A stretch of 11,000 nt of DNA from Geobacteraceae bacterium (GTDB lineage Bacteria; Desulfobacterota; Desulfuromonadia; Desulfuromonadales; Geopsychrobacteraceae). The notes under the pieces were generated by a model. That model was given only the letters and a program-made list of their open reading frames with translations, did not search any database and was not told the origin of the DNA. Made by a program: the position numbers and the translations under genes. The stretch spans positions 1-11,000 of the forward strand of contig JAMOPE010000270.1 of NCBI GenBank assembly GCA_027064785.1, given 5' to 3'. Of the stretch, positions 1 to 6,553 are shown in pieces (position 1 is the first letter of the stretch; every line of letters starts with the position of its first letter).

Positions 1-330
1 AGATGACCAGAATGGAAAACGGAATCAGGAAGATGATACCGCCCAGCAGGTTGATCCATGCCTGACCACGGTGAGATAGCAGCGTATAGAAAACATCGAC
101 CCGGACGTGCCCGTCTTCTTTCAGGGCGTAGGCAGCGGCAAGCAGGAACAGTACGGCAAAGATATACTATTCCAGTTCCTGAACCCTGACACTAATTTTC
201 CGCAGAAAGTAGCGGGTGAATACGTCGTAACAGACAACAGAACAAGTAAAGTACTCAACCACGAGATTGCGTGGCCGATCTTGGTGTTGAGCCCGTCGAT
301 TAGACGGATAATCAAATGGATTAGTTTCAT
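1..330 (-). pseudogene. Decayed TRAP transporter small membrane subunit (DctQ family), runs off left edge
   Basis: Read on the minus strand from ATG at 330 (GGAGG ribosome site just upstream), the frame gives an amphipathic start and the first half of a membrane helix, then loses register near 235-237. Shifting by one base restores an unmistakable DctQ sequence: YDVFTRYF, then VRVQELE, then YIFAVLFLLAAAYALKEDG and HVRVDVFY, continuing to base 1. A base missing in TTG(G)TC would explain the shift. A second lesion follows in the restored frame: TAG at 169-167 stands where the family has Trp (ELEW; the intact DctQ at 4381-4920 reads ELEWHIF), a single G-to-A change from TGG. Two independent lesions within about 70 bases point to a dead gene rather than one sequencing error. 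Its dctM partner may lie to the left, outside the window; no dctP lies next to it on the right. Remaining doubt: assembly error. Confidence 0.82.
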
Positions 331-604
331 AATGTGCCCTCCGCTAGGCATAAAATATAAACTCAATGCGTAGCTTGCCGTACACTGGTATGTTGGGTTT
401 TGAGCCAATGACTAAGGAATTATTCTATATAATTATGTTTGATTTTGTGACTAACTTACGACTAAAAATCTTTGCAGTCGGCTGTCTAGTTCGAGTTTTT
501 CCACTGAGTTTGAAGGAGGTACCACTCACAGTAGAATTTTTTGCACCATTTGCCAAAAAACTTTATGCTTGTAATCTACTGATTTTTTCCTTGAGAGCGA
601 TTCT
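331..604. promoter_or_regulatory. Divergent intergenic region between the dctQ remnant and lytS
   Basis: This 274-base AT-rich gap has no convincing gene. It must carry the promoter of the kinase gene. Two arrangements are possible. One uses TTGCAC (541-546), 17 bases, then TATGCT (564-569), downstream of a LytTR-like repeat at 500-528. The other uses a perfect TATAAT at 428-433 that lacks a recognisable -35 at normal distance. On the minus strand an AT-rich stretch around 347-360 could be the -10 area of the decayed dctQ gene. GACTAA occurs three times (410, 449, 460) without clear meaning. Confidence 0.45.
500..528 (+). promoter_or_regulatory. Degenerate LytTR/BtsR-type direct repeat upstream of lytS
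   Basis: TCCACTGA (500-507), 13 bases, ACCACTCA (521-528). The second half fits the BtsR motif ACC(G/A)CT(C/T)A fully; the first matches at 6 of 8 positions. Spacer length is the same as in the perfect site at 3002-3030. Twelve bases after the second half lies a TTG hexamer (541), as at the other site (3043). It may mediate autoregulation of lytSR, or formerly drive the divergent dctQ gene. Confidence 0.45.
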
Positions 605-2302
605 ATGTCTCTGATATTTGAGCTTCTACAACAGACGGCAGTCATTATTGTTGTTGCCTATTTATTCAGCAAATCTCCAGCGATGGATTATTTGTCTGGT
701 GCACGGTTACAGCCGCGGCAAATGCTGGTTCTCTATGTTGTCTTTTCACTGTTTTCTATTTTAGGAACCTATACCGGCTTGCCAATTCAAGGTGCTATAG
801 CCAATACCCGGGCGATCGGAGCGGTTCTTGCCGGGTTGATTGGTGGCCCGATCCTAGGGGTGGCTGTTGGAATAACTGCAGGGTTGCACCGTTTTTCTCT
901 TGGCGGTTTTACTGCCTTTTCATGTGGTATTTCAACCACCGTCGAGGGGTTGATTGGCGGATTGGTTTTTTTCTTCTTAGTCCAGAGAAAAAAACCGGAA
1001 CAGTTGTTTCTGCCCTCGGTTGCTTTTCTGACTACGTTGGTTGCAGAAATACTGCAAATGTCAATTATTCTGTTGCTGGCTAGACCTTTTGGGGACGCTG
1101 TTGCTCTTGTTAAGGTGATTGCGCTGCCGATGATCTGTGCTAACTCAATTGGTGCTGCGCTGTTTATGAGCATGGTTCGGGATCAGAGAAGGATGCGTGA
1201 TAAAGTGGGTGCCCGTTTTTCGGCCAAAGCATTCACAGTTGCAGACCGTACTCTTGGGATTCTCAGCAGAGGGTTTAGTCCTGAAACTGCTCGGGAAATG
1301 GCTGAAGTTATCCGGCAGGAAACAGGGGTTGGCGCTGTTGCCATTACTGATCGGGAGAGAATTCTGGCATTTTCAGGTATCGGTTCGGATCACCATTGTA
1401 CTGGCAATCCGGTCGTCAGTCGCTGGTCAAAGCAGGCACTTGCCGAAAATAAAGTGGTTTTTGCTGACGGATATACGGATCATTTCCAGTGCCCTCTTTC
1501 TTCAGGTTGTCCTCTGAGATCGGCACTGGTTGTTCCTCTAAGATTGGACCAAGAAGTTATTGGCACGATCAGCCTTTATGAACCGAAAACCAAACTGTTT
1601 CTGAATATTAATCGTTCTTTTGGTGAAGGCCTGGCAACTCTCTACTCACATCAATTATTGCGCTCCCGTTATGAAGAGCAAAAATCTCTATTGATTCAAT
1701 CAGAATTGAAACTTCTCCAGGCTCAGGTAAATCCTCATTTTCTATTCAATTCTTTAAATACAATTATGGCGATCGTTCGTAAGGATGCGAATCGGGCCCG
1801 TCAGTTATTGATGCAACTCTCTAATTTTTTTCGTACGAATCTGAAACCTCAAAGTGATATCGTAACTTTGGAAGAGGAACTGAATCATATCAGTGCCTAT
1901 CTTGAAATAGAAAAAGCCCGGTTCGGGGAGCGCTTGACGGTTAACCATGAAATTGACCCGGCCCTGCTTGATTTAAGGATACCGGTTTTTACTCTGCAGC
2001 CTTTGATTGAAAATGCAATTAAGCATGGTATTGCTGATCTGCTGGAGCGCGGGCAGATCTGGATCAGGGTTTATTGTCAGGAAAAATTGATTGTAATTGA
2101 AGTTGAGGATAATGCTGGAAATTATTGTGAATCGCTCAATTCTCAGGGGTTGGGAATTCGATTGGTCGATCGACGGATAAAAAATGTGTACGGCAGCGAG
2201 TATGGATTAACGATTGATTGTGAACCACAGCAAAAAACTCTGGTTCAGGTCAAGTTGCCGTTGGTGAAAGGTGTGGCAAATGATTCGTGCGCTAATTATT
2301 GA
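605..2302 (+). CDS. LytS/BtsS-type sensor histidine kinase
   Basis: Membrane sensor kinase of 565 residues in the usual LytS order. Residues ~5-195 form the 5TM-5TMR_LYT receptor region, with hydrophobic segments and the conserved loop motifs NTRAIG (67-72), HRFSLGGFTAF (95-105) and CGIST (107-111). Residues ~210-345 are a GAF domain with DHH-C (Cys265) and a Cys296-x5-Cys302 pair. Residues ~365-445 are the His_kinase domain, with phosphoacceptor His378 in NPHFLFN. Residues ~450-560 are the ATPase, with Asn470 in the N box (LIENAIKHG), DNAGN and GLGI. Arg69, Arg96, Cys107 and Ser110 match in spacing the residues (Arg72, Arg99, Cys110, Ser113) reported for pyruvate binding by E. coli BtsS. ATG at 605 gives an N-terminus typical of the family; the ribosome site (GAGAG, 593-597) is weak. 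The gene overlaps the regulator gene and is followed by TRAP genes, so it probably senses the imported carboxylate. Confidence 0.92.
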   Translation: MSLIFELLQQTAVIIVVAYLFSKSPAMDYLSGARLQPRQMLVLYVVFSLFSILGTYTGLPIQGAIANTRAIGAVLAGLIGGPILGVAVGITAGLHRFSLGGFTAFSCGISTTVEGLIGGLVFFFLVQRKKPEQLFLPSVAFLTTLVAEILQMSIILLLARPFGDAVALVKVIALPMICANSIGAALFMSMVRDQRRMRDKVGARFSAKAFTVADRTLGILSRGFSPETAREMAEVIRQETGVGAVAITDRERILAFSGIGSDHHCTGNPVVSRWSKQALAENKVVFADGYTDHFQCPLSSGCPLRSALVVPLRLDQEVIGTISLYEPKTKLFLNINRSFGEGLATLYSHQLLRSRYEEQKSLLIQSELKLLQAQVNPHFLFNSLNTIMAIVRKDANRARQLLMQLSNFFRTNLKPQSDIVTLEEELNHISAYLEIEKARFGERLTVNHEIDPALLDLRIPVFTLQPLIENAIKHGIADLLERGQIWIRVYCQEKLIVIEVEDNAGNYCESLNSQGLGIRLVDRRIKNVYGSEYGLTIDCEPQQKTLVQVKLPLVKGVANDSCANY

Positions 2303-2990
2303 TGATGAGCAGCATGCAAGGGAGGAGTTAGAGCACCTTGTTCATGAAACGGGAGCTTTTGAACTTCTTGGCAGCTGTGCGAATGCAATCGATGCTTTGC
2401 GGCGGATTCGGATTGAAAAGCCGGAACTGCTCTTTCTGGATATAGAGATGCCGGTATTGAATGGATTTGAGCTGCTGGCAATGATTGAAGATGAATTAAT
2501 GCCGCATGTGGTTTTCGTGACAGCATATGATGAGCATGCACTCAAAGCGTTTGAAGAAAAAACTCTCGATTATCTTCTTAAGCCGGTCTCGGCCGAGCGA
2601 TTAATGAAAACGGTTAATAAGGTGAGAGAAACTATTCGAAGTGGCAAACTGCCTCAATACCAAGTTGAGTCGTTGCGTTGTATCCCCTGTCAGTTCGCAA
2701 ATAGAGTCAAATTGATTCATATCATTGACGTGGAACACATTTTTTCAGATTTGACTGGTATTCATGTTGTGACATCTGAAGGGCAGTTTTTTACTGAACT
2801 GACTTTGAAAATTCTCGAGGAGCGGACTCCGTTATTACGCTGCCAGCGGCAACACCTCGTTAACGCTGATAAAATTGATGAAATTAGGCTTTTGGACAAC
2901 GGTTTGGCCGAAATAAAAACTTATTTGGGCCACCTTCTTCCCGTCAGTCGTCGTTATCTGCGCCAGCTTAAAGTCCATTTGGTGCTTTGA
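2280..2990 (+). CDS. LytTR-family response regulator (LytR/BtsR-like)
   Basis: Cytoplasmic DNA-binding response regulator of 236 residues, partner of the kinase encoded just upstream. The receiver domain (1-~118) has the acidic pair Asp8-Asp9, phosphorylation site Asp54 in FLDIEMP, Thr81 and Lys101 in LLKP. The LytTR DNA-binding domain occupies ~135-236, with the usual ending around SRRYLRQLK. I prefer ATG at 2280 over GTG at 2271: AAAGGTG (2268-2274) then serves as ribosome site and the protein starts MIRALIIDDE, typical of the family. The coding region then overlaps the kinase gene by 23 bases, which suggests translational coupling. The likely target is the direct repeat just after the gene (3002-3030), in front of dctP. 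Which E. coli counterpart it matches best (BtsR or YpdB) cannot be settled by eye, but the DNA site favours BtsR. Confidence 0.93.
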   Translation: MIRALIIDDEQHAREELEHLVHETGAFELLGSCANAIDALRRIRIEKPELLFLDIEMPVLNGFELLAMIEDELMPHVVFVTAYDEHALKAFEEKTLDYLLKPVSAERLMKTVNKVRETIRSGKLPQYQVESLRCIPCQFANRVKLIHIIDVEHIFSDLTGIHVVTSEGQFFTELTLKILEERTPLLRCQRQHLVNADKIDEIRLLDNGLAEIKTYLGHLLPVSRRYLRQLKVHLVL

Positions 2991-3001
2991 TTCTACTTTT
3001 T

Positions 3002-3030
3002 ACCGCTTAATTGACCTATGCGACCGCTTA
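3002..3030 (+). promoter_or_regulatory. BtsR-type LytTR binding site (perfect direct repeat) upstream of dctP
   Basis: ACCGCTTA (3002-3009), a 13-base spacer, and an identical ACCGCTTA (3023-3030). Both the half-site and the spacer fit the motif described for E. coli BtsR (YehT), ACC(G/A)CT(C/T)A-N13-ACC(G/A)CT(C/T)A. A 21-base repeat period places both halves on one face of the helix, as LytTR dimers require. It lies directly after the LytTR regulator gene and before the transporter operon. Confidence 0.8.
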
Positions 3031-3146
3031 CCTATTCCTCTCTTGGTGTATTCATGTCTGCCAGTTTAGAGTTGCCAAATTGATCATGGGAAGAAGATGT
3101 TTTCCTATTGATACAATACTGTGCTCCGGGGCTTCTTTCGAAATCT

Positions 3147-3168
3147 AACCTAGATGGTTGTTTTTTTT
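3147..3168 (+). terminator. Weak terminator-like or attenuator element in the dctP leader
   Basis: A short stem AACC/GGTT (3147-3150 with 3156-3159, five-base loop) is followed, after one G, by eight T (3161-3168). The stem is too short for a confident intrinsic terminator. It could limit read-through from lytSR or be chance. Confidence 0.22.
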
Positions 3169-3211
3169 GAGTCGCCCTGTAATTTAAAACTATCTTGGAC
3201 GGAGGAAGAGG

Positions 3212-4297
3212 ATGAAAAGATCTATGTTTCGCATGTCAGTTTGTCTCCTAGCAGTATTCTCACTGCTAATGGTCGGAACTTTCACGCCCCAGGCTGAAGC
3301 TGCTCCTAAATATCGCTGGAAGCTGGCGATGACATGGCCAACCAACTTCCCGATTTTTGGTGATGCGGTTGTCAAAATGGCCGACATGGTTAAAGAGATG
3401 TCGAATGGCGAGATGGAAATCCGGATCGATTCTAAGAATAAACATAAAGCCCCCCTTGGTATCCTTGATATGGTTAAGGCCGGTCAGTATCAGATGGGTC
3501 ATTCTGCGTCCTACTACTGGAAGGGCAAGGACATGAACACCCTGTTCTTTTCCACCATGCCCTTCGGGATGATTGCTCCTGAGCAGTATGCCTGGTTCTA
3601 CTATGGCGGTGGTATGGAGTTGATGAAGGAAGTTTATGATAAGCATGGTGTCTACTCCTACCCCGGTGGTAACACCGGCAACCAGATGGGTGGCTGGTTT
3701 CAGAAAGAAATCAATAGTTTAGATGACCTTAATGGTTTGAAAATGCGGATCCCCGGGTTTGCAGGCGAAGTTCTCTCTCAACTTGGTGTTGTTGTCACCA
3801 ACATCCCTCCCGGCGAGCTATACACTGCTCTCGATCGTGGTACTATCGATGCTCTCGAGTGGGTTGGACCGTCTCTTGACCTGAATATGGGTTTCCATAA
3901 AATTGCTCCTTACTACTATACGGGTTGGCATGAGCCTGCAACCGAACTGCAATTTATGGTCAATCAGAAGGCATTTGATAAGTTACCAAAGCACCTGCAA
4001 AAGATTGTTGAAGTTGCCATGGAACTGGCTGCTTATGACATGTATGCGCGATCCTATAATGACAGTGCTGTGAATTTAGAAAAAATCACCAAAGACTATC
4101 CTAATATCAAAATTAAAACCTTCCCGAAAGAAGTTATTGCTGCGATGAAAGCTGCGAATGAGCAGCTGATTGAAAAGTACTCAGCAAAAGATCCAATGTT
4201 TAAGAAAATCCATGATGCACAGACTGCTTACATGAAAAAAGCGCGTCGTTGGACTGAAATCTCTGACTATGCGTATCTCAAAGATAACCTTGAGTAG
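3212..4297 (+). CDS. dctP: TRAP transporter periplasmic substrate-binding protein, TakP/lactate-like
   Basis: Periplasmic binding protein (361 residues) that captures a carboxylate and hands it to the DctQM membrane complex. A signal peptide covers 1-30 (KR near the start, hydrophobic core 10-24, cleavage after AEA). The mature part has the DctP-family fold signatures: YYWKGKD (101-107), PFG (117-119), WFYYGGG (128-134), PGGNTGNQMGGW (151-162), GLKMR (175-179) and EWVGP (216-220). The Arg of GLKMR (Arg179) is the family residue that pairs with the substrate carboxylate. Gln158 and Glu216-Trp217 fall where TakP of Rhodobacter and related lactate-binding proteins hold a metal ion bridged to pyruvate or lactate. 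I therefore infer a 2-oxo or 2-hydroxy monocarboxylate, rather than a C4-dicarboxylate, as ligand. ATG at 3212 has an ideal GGAGG. A terminator-like hairpin follows the gene. Confidence 0.92.
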   Translation: MKRSMFRMSVCLLAVFSLLMVGTFTPQAEAAPKYRWKLAMTWPTNFPIFGDAVVKMADMVKEMSNGEMEIRIDSKNKHKAPLGILDMVKAGQYQMGHSASYYWKGKDMNTLFFSTMPFGMIAPEQYAWFYYGGGMELMKEVYDKHGVYSYPGGNTGNQMGGWFQKEINSLDDLNGLKMRIPGFAGEVLSQLGVVVTNIPPGELYTALDRGTIDALEWVGPSLDLNMGFHKIAPYYYTGWHEPATELQFMVNQKAFDKLPKHLQKIVEVAMELAAYDMYARSYNDSAVNLEKITKDYPNIKIKTFPKEVIAAMKAANEQLIEKYSAKDPMFKKIHDAQTAYMKKARRWTEISDYAYLKDNLE

Positions 4298-4318
4298 AAT
4301 TGATTGATTGTACCTCTA

Positions 4319-4349
4319 GGCTCCCGATTGTTTTTTCGGGAGCCTTTTT
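4319..4349 (+). terminator. Intrinsic terminator or attenuator between dctP and dctQ
   Basis: Nine-base perfect stem GGCTCCCGA (4319-4327) with TCGGGAGCC (4336-4344), eight-base loop, then five T. It sits 22 bases after the dctP stop and before dctQ. No separate promoter for dctQM is evident. Partial termination here would give much more binding protein than membrane subunits, as is usual in TRAP operons. Confidence 0.85.
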
Positions 4350-4380
4350 CTTCTCATCTTTTACTTTCGGCAGGATTATT

Positions 4381-4920
4381 ATGCTGTTTAAAATAGAACG
4401 AGTTATCAACCTTTTTTCCGACATCGTCGGTTATATTGCCGCTGCGTTGATGCTGGTGATGTTGGTCAACGTCTTTTACGATGCGATTATGCGTTATCTT
4501 TTTCGTAGTGGGTCCATTGCTATGCAGGAGTTGGAGTGGCATATTTTTGCTGCGGTTTTTCTCCTTGGTATCTCCTATGCGTTAAAAGAAGAAGGGCATG
4601 TACGTGTCGATATTATCTATGATGGATGTAGTCCAAAATATAAAGCCCTCGTTAATATTGTCGGGACCTTTATCTTTTTAGTTCCACTGGCCGTTTTGAT
4701 TATTAACGGTTCAATCTGGTTTGTCCATGAGGCTTACATCTCAGGGGAGATCAGTGGGGATCCCGGAGGTCTGACTCACAGATATTTGATTAAGTCGGTT
4801 ATTCCGCTCGCTTTTATTTGTCTGATTATTTCTGCTGCCGGATTTGTGTTGCGAAATATCCGACTCTATCGTGGCTTGGAACTACCACCACCTCACGGTA
4901 CAGACAAAGATACCCTCTGA
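4381..4920 (+). CDS. dctQ: TRAP transporter small membrane subunit
   Basis: Inner-membrane DctQ subunit of 179 residues, which pairs with DctM in sodium-driven carboxylate uptake. Four hydrophobic segments are visible at about 14-37, 52-68, 89-109 and 138-158. Family marks are RYLFR (38-42), the ELEW motif (50-53) and YALKEEGHVRVD (66-77). The open frame extends upstream to 4300, but those codons run across the terminator hairpin. ATG at 4381 with AGGA at 4372-4375 gives a normal DctQ N-terminus and is preferred. It shares the ELEW(H/Y)IFA and ALKE(E/D)GHVRVD segments with the broken copy at 1-330, so the two are paralogues of the same subfamily. The DctM gene follows after 57 bases. Confidence 0.92.
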   Translation: MLFKIERVINLFSDIVGYIAAALMLVMLVNVFYDAIMRYLFRSGSIAMQELEWHIFAAVFLLGISYALKEEGHVRVDIIYDGCSPKYKALVNIVGTFIFLVPLAVLIINGSIWFVHEAYISGEISGDPGGLTHRYLIKSVIPLAFICLIISAAGFVLRNIRLYRGLELPPPHGTDKDTL

Positions 4921-4977
4921 TTAAAATCTAGAATTAATAGAGATAATACTCTTGATCAATAAAGGAAACCTGTTGAT

Positions 4978-6276
4978 ATGCTTGGTTTAATAATGTTTGT
5001 TGTCTGCTTGGGGCTGCTCCTGTTTGGATTCCCGGTTGCATTTACATTTGGTGGTGCTGCAGTTGTTTTTGGTCTGTTTGCTGATCCGGGCATGTTTGCT
5101 ATGATGCCGCACCGTATTTGGGCAGTTATGAACAACACCATTCTGATGGCGATACCGCTGTTCATTTTTATGGGGATTATCCTGCAGAAATCCAAGCTGG
5201 CGGAGAGACTGCTTGAGTCGATGGGCTTTCTGTTTGGTGAAGTCCGTGGCGGGATTGCGATTTCGACGATACTGGTCGGGGCACTCTTGGCGGCTTCAAC
5301 CGGAGTTGTTGGTGCAAGTGTTGTTGCTATGGGGGTCATCTCCCTGCCGGTCATGCTGAAATATAATTATGACAAGAAACTCGCCACCGGTTCAATCTGT
5401 GCCGCAGGGACACTTGGTCAAATTATTCCACCATCGATTGTTCTGATTATTCTTGGAGATGTTTTTCAGGTTCCGGTCGGGGATCTGTTTTTGGCTGCTT
5501 TCTGGCCTGGGTTATCTCTTGTTTTATGCTATGTGATTTATATCCTCATCGTTGCCTACTTTAAAAAGGAAATCGCACCCCCCATCCGTTTGGAAGGGGA
5601 AGAGCACGGGACGAAAGCACAGCAGGTCGGCAGAGCACTCAAAGCCATCATCCCCCCCTTGATTCTTATTATTGTTGTCCTTGGTTCTATTTTATTTGGT
5701 GTTGCGACGCCAACTGAATCTTCTGCTGTCGGTGGTGTTGGTGCGATTATTCTGGCTGCAATGTACCAGCAGTTATCATTCAAGATGGTCTGGGATAGTT
5801 CTCTTGAGACGGTTAAAATCACCTCGATGGTTTTTGCTATTCTGGTTGGCGCAACGGCTTTTTCGATGGTGTTTACCTATACCGGTGGTGATTATCTGGT
5901 AGAGGATTTCATGATGGCCCTGCCGGGTGAAAAATGGGGATTCCTGATTCTGTCGATGCTGGCAATTATGGCCCTCGGATTCTTTATCGACTTTGTCGAG
6001 ATTTCATATATTATTGTGCCGATTTTGGCTCCCATTGCCTATAACCTAGGGATTAACCCGGTCTGGTACGCAATTTTAGTGGCGATGAACCTGCAGACGT
6101 CTTTTTTAACCCCACCTTTTGGTTTTAGCTTGTTTTACCTGAAGGGGGTTTCACCTCCTGAAGTCCGTACTGTGGATATTTACCGTGGGGTTGTGCCCTT
6201 TATTGCGATACAGGTTTTTGTTTTGATGATCTTGATCGTCTGGCCTGAATTTTTCGGAATCAGCAGCTCATTTTAA
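4978..6276 (+). CDS. dctM: TRAP transporter large membrane subunit
   Basis: Inner-membrane translocation subunit of 432 residues, close to the usual DctM length. It is hydrophobic throughout, with about a dozen predicted membrane segments. Recognisable DctM sequences include the N-terminal FGFPVAF (16-22), NNTILMAIPLFIFMG (52-66), the loop GGIAISTILVGALLAASTG (91-109), GTLGQIIPPS (144-153) and, near the C-terminus, TSFLTPPFGFSLFYLKG. It couples sodium movement to carboxylate import with DctQ and the binding protein encoded upstream. Start ATG at 4978 is preceded by AAAGGAAA (4961-4968), a slightly long spacing but the only sensible start. It is the last gene of the dctPQM operon. Confidence 0.94.
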   Translation: MLGLIMFVVCLGLLLFGFPVAFTFGGAAVVFGLFADPGMFAMMPHRIWAVMNNTILMAIPLFIFMGIILQKSKLAERLLESMGFLFGEVRGGIAISTILVGALLAASTGVVGASVVAMGVISLPVMLKYNYDKKLATGSICAAGTLGQIIPPSIVLIILGDVFQVPVGDLFLAAFWPGLSLVLCYVIYILIVAYFKKEIAPPIRLEGEEHGTKAQQVGRALKAIIPPLILIIVVLGSILFGVATPTESSAVGGVGAIILAAMYQQLSFKMVWDSSLETVKITSMVFAILVGATAFSMVFTYTGGDYLVEDFMMALPGEKWGFLILSMLAIMALGFFIDFVEISYIIVPILAPIAYNLGINPVWYAILVAMNLQTSFLTPPFGFSLFYLKGVSPPEVRTVDIYRGVVPFIAIQVFVLMILIVWPEFFGISSSF

Positions 6277-6304
6277 CTGCCCTATGCCTTAAGACCGAAC
6301 CGCT

Positions 6305-6333
6305 AAAGGCTGTACTGAAAAAGTATGGCCTTT
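6305..6333. terminator. Long hairpin after dctM, possible terminator
   Basis: A 12-base stem closes without a bulge: 6305-6316 pairs with 6322-6333, using two G-U wobbles, around a GAAAA loop. It begins 29 bases after the dctM stop. Only three T follow on the plus strand, at the end of the stem itself, so this is not a textbook intrinsic terminator. It may protect the transcript end or act in both directions for dctM and the minus-strand ferritin remnant. Confidence 0.45.
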
Positions 6334-6370
6334 GGCAGTTATTCTTGCCGCTGATTGTTTTAGGTTCGTG

Positions 6371-6532
6371 CTATTCTTCGGTAGTCGGTGCAATACCCCC
6401 TTTTTTTCTTTCTGCCAGTTTTTGCTCAATCATCATCAAACCCCGCTCATCTTCCTGGATTCTTTCAAGTATCTGGCGTGTATTCGCTTCTTCTGTGATC
6501 TGCTCATCTGGAATGCTTTTTAAAATGTGCAT
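6371..6532 (-). pseudogene. Remnant of a ferritin gene (C-terminal part only)
   Basis: On the minus strand an ATG at 6532 opens 53 codons ending in TAG at 6371. The middle of the peptide resembles the C-terminus of the complete ferritin next door. EQITEEAN matches EQIEEEAS, and ERIQEDERGLMMIEQKLAER matches KRIQGDGRGLMMIDQELEKR. By eye 20 of 33 aligned residues agree, with one three-residue gap. An in-frame TGA lies directly before the ATG and no ribosome site is visible. About 125 N-terminal residues, with most diiron ligands, are missing, so it cannot form a four-helix ferritin. It is most likely the leftover of a tandem duplication, with ORF-like appearance retained by chance or recent decay. 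A short expressed peptide is less likely. Confidence 0.7.
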
Positions 6533-6553
6533 TCAGTGGTGATTTGTAACTGT

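Larger units (their letters stand above)
2991..3211 (+). promoter_or_regulatory. Regulatory region of the dctPQM operon
   Basis: The 221 bases between the regulator gene and dctP contain no gene and no strong terminator, so read-through from lytSR is possible. Promoter candidates are an extended -10, TG-A-TACAAT (3109-3117), with no good -35, and TTGGTG (3043-3048), 16 bases, then TTTAGA (3065-3070), which sits at the distance from the LytTR repeat expected for an activated promoter. Both are weak by consensus, which suits activator dependence. A strong ribosome site, GGAGG (3201-3205), ends six bases before the dctP start. Confidence 0.5.

Noticed and set aside
107..373. Plus-strand open frame of 88 codons at the left edge
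   Set aside because: The minus strand encodes recognisable DctQ sequence across this interval; the plus-strand peptide has no family features.
410..465. GACTAA three times upstream of lytS, two of them 11 bases apart
   Set aside because: Irregular spacing and a short word in AT-rich DNA; no known factor fits, so I do not call a site.
787..1173. Open frame of 128 codons on the minus strand inside lytS
   Set aside because: It lies opposite the well-conserved receptor region of lytS, shows no domain, and has no ribosome site; it is a by-product of codon bias.
6298..6305. ACCGCTAA, close to the LytTR half-site
   Set aside because: Only one half is present: neither 21 bases before nor after is there a second half-site, and it lies at the end of dctM, not before a gene.
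6332..6542. Two overlapping plus-strand open frames of 63 and 65 codons
   Set aside because: The opposite strand carries clear ferritin similarity (6371-6532), and the plus-strand peptides resemble nothing and lack ribosome sites.
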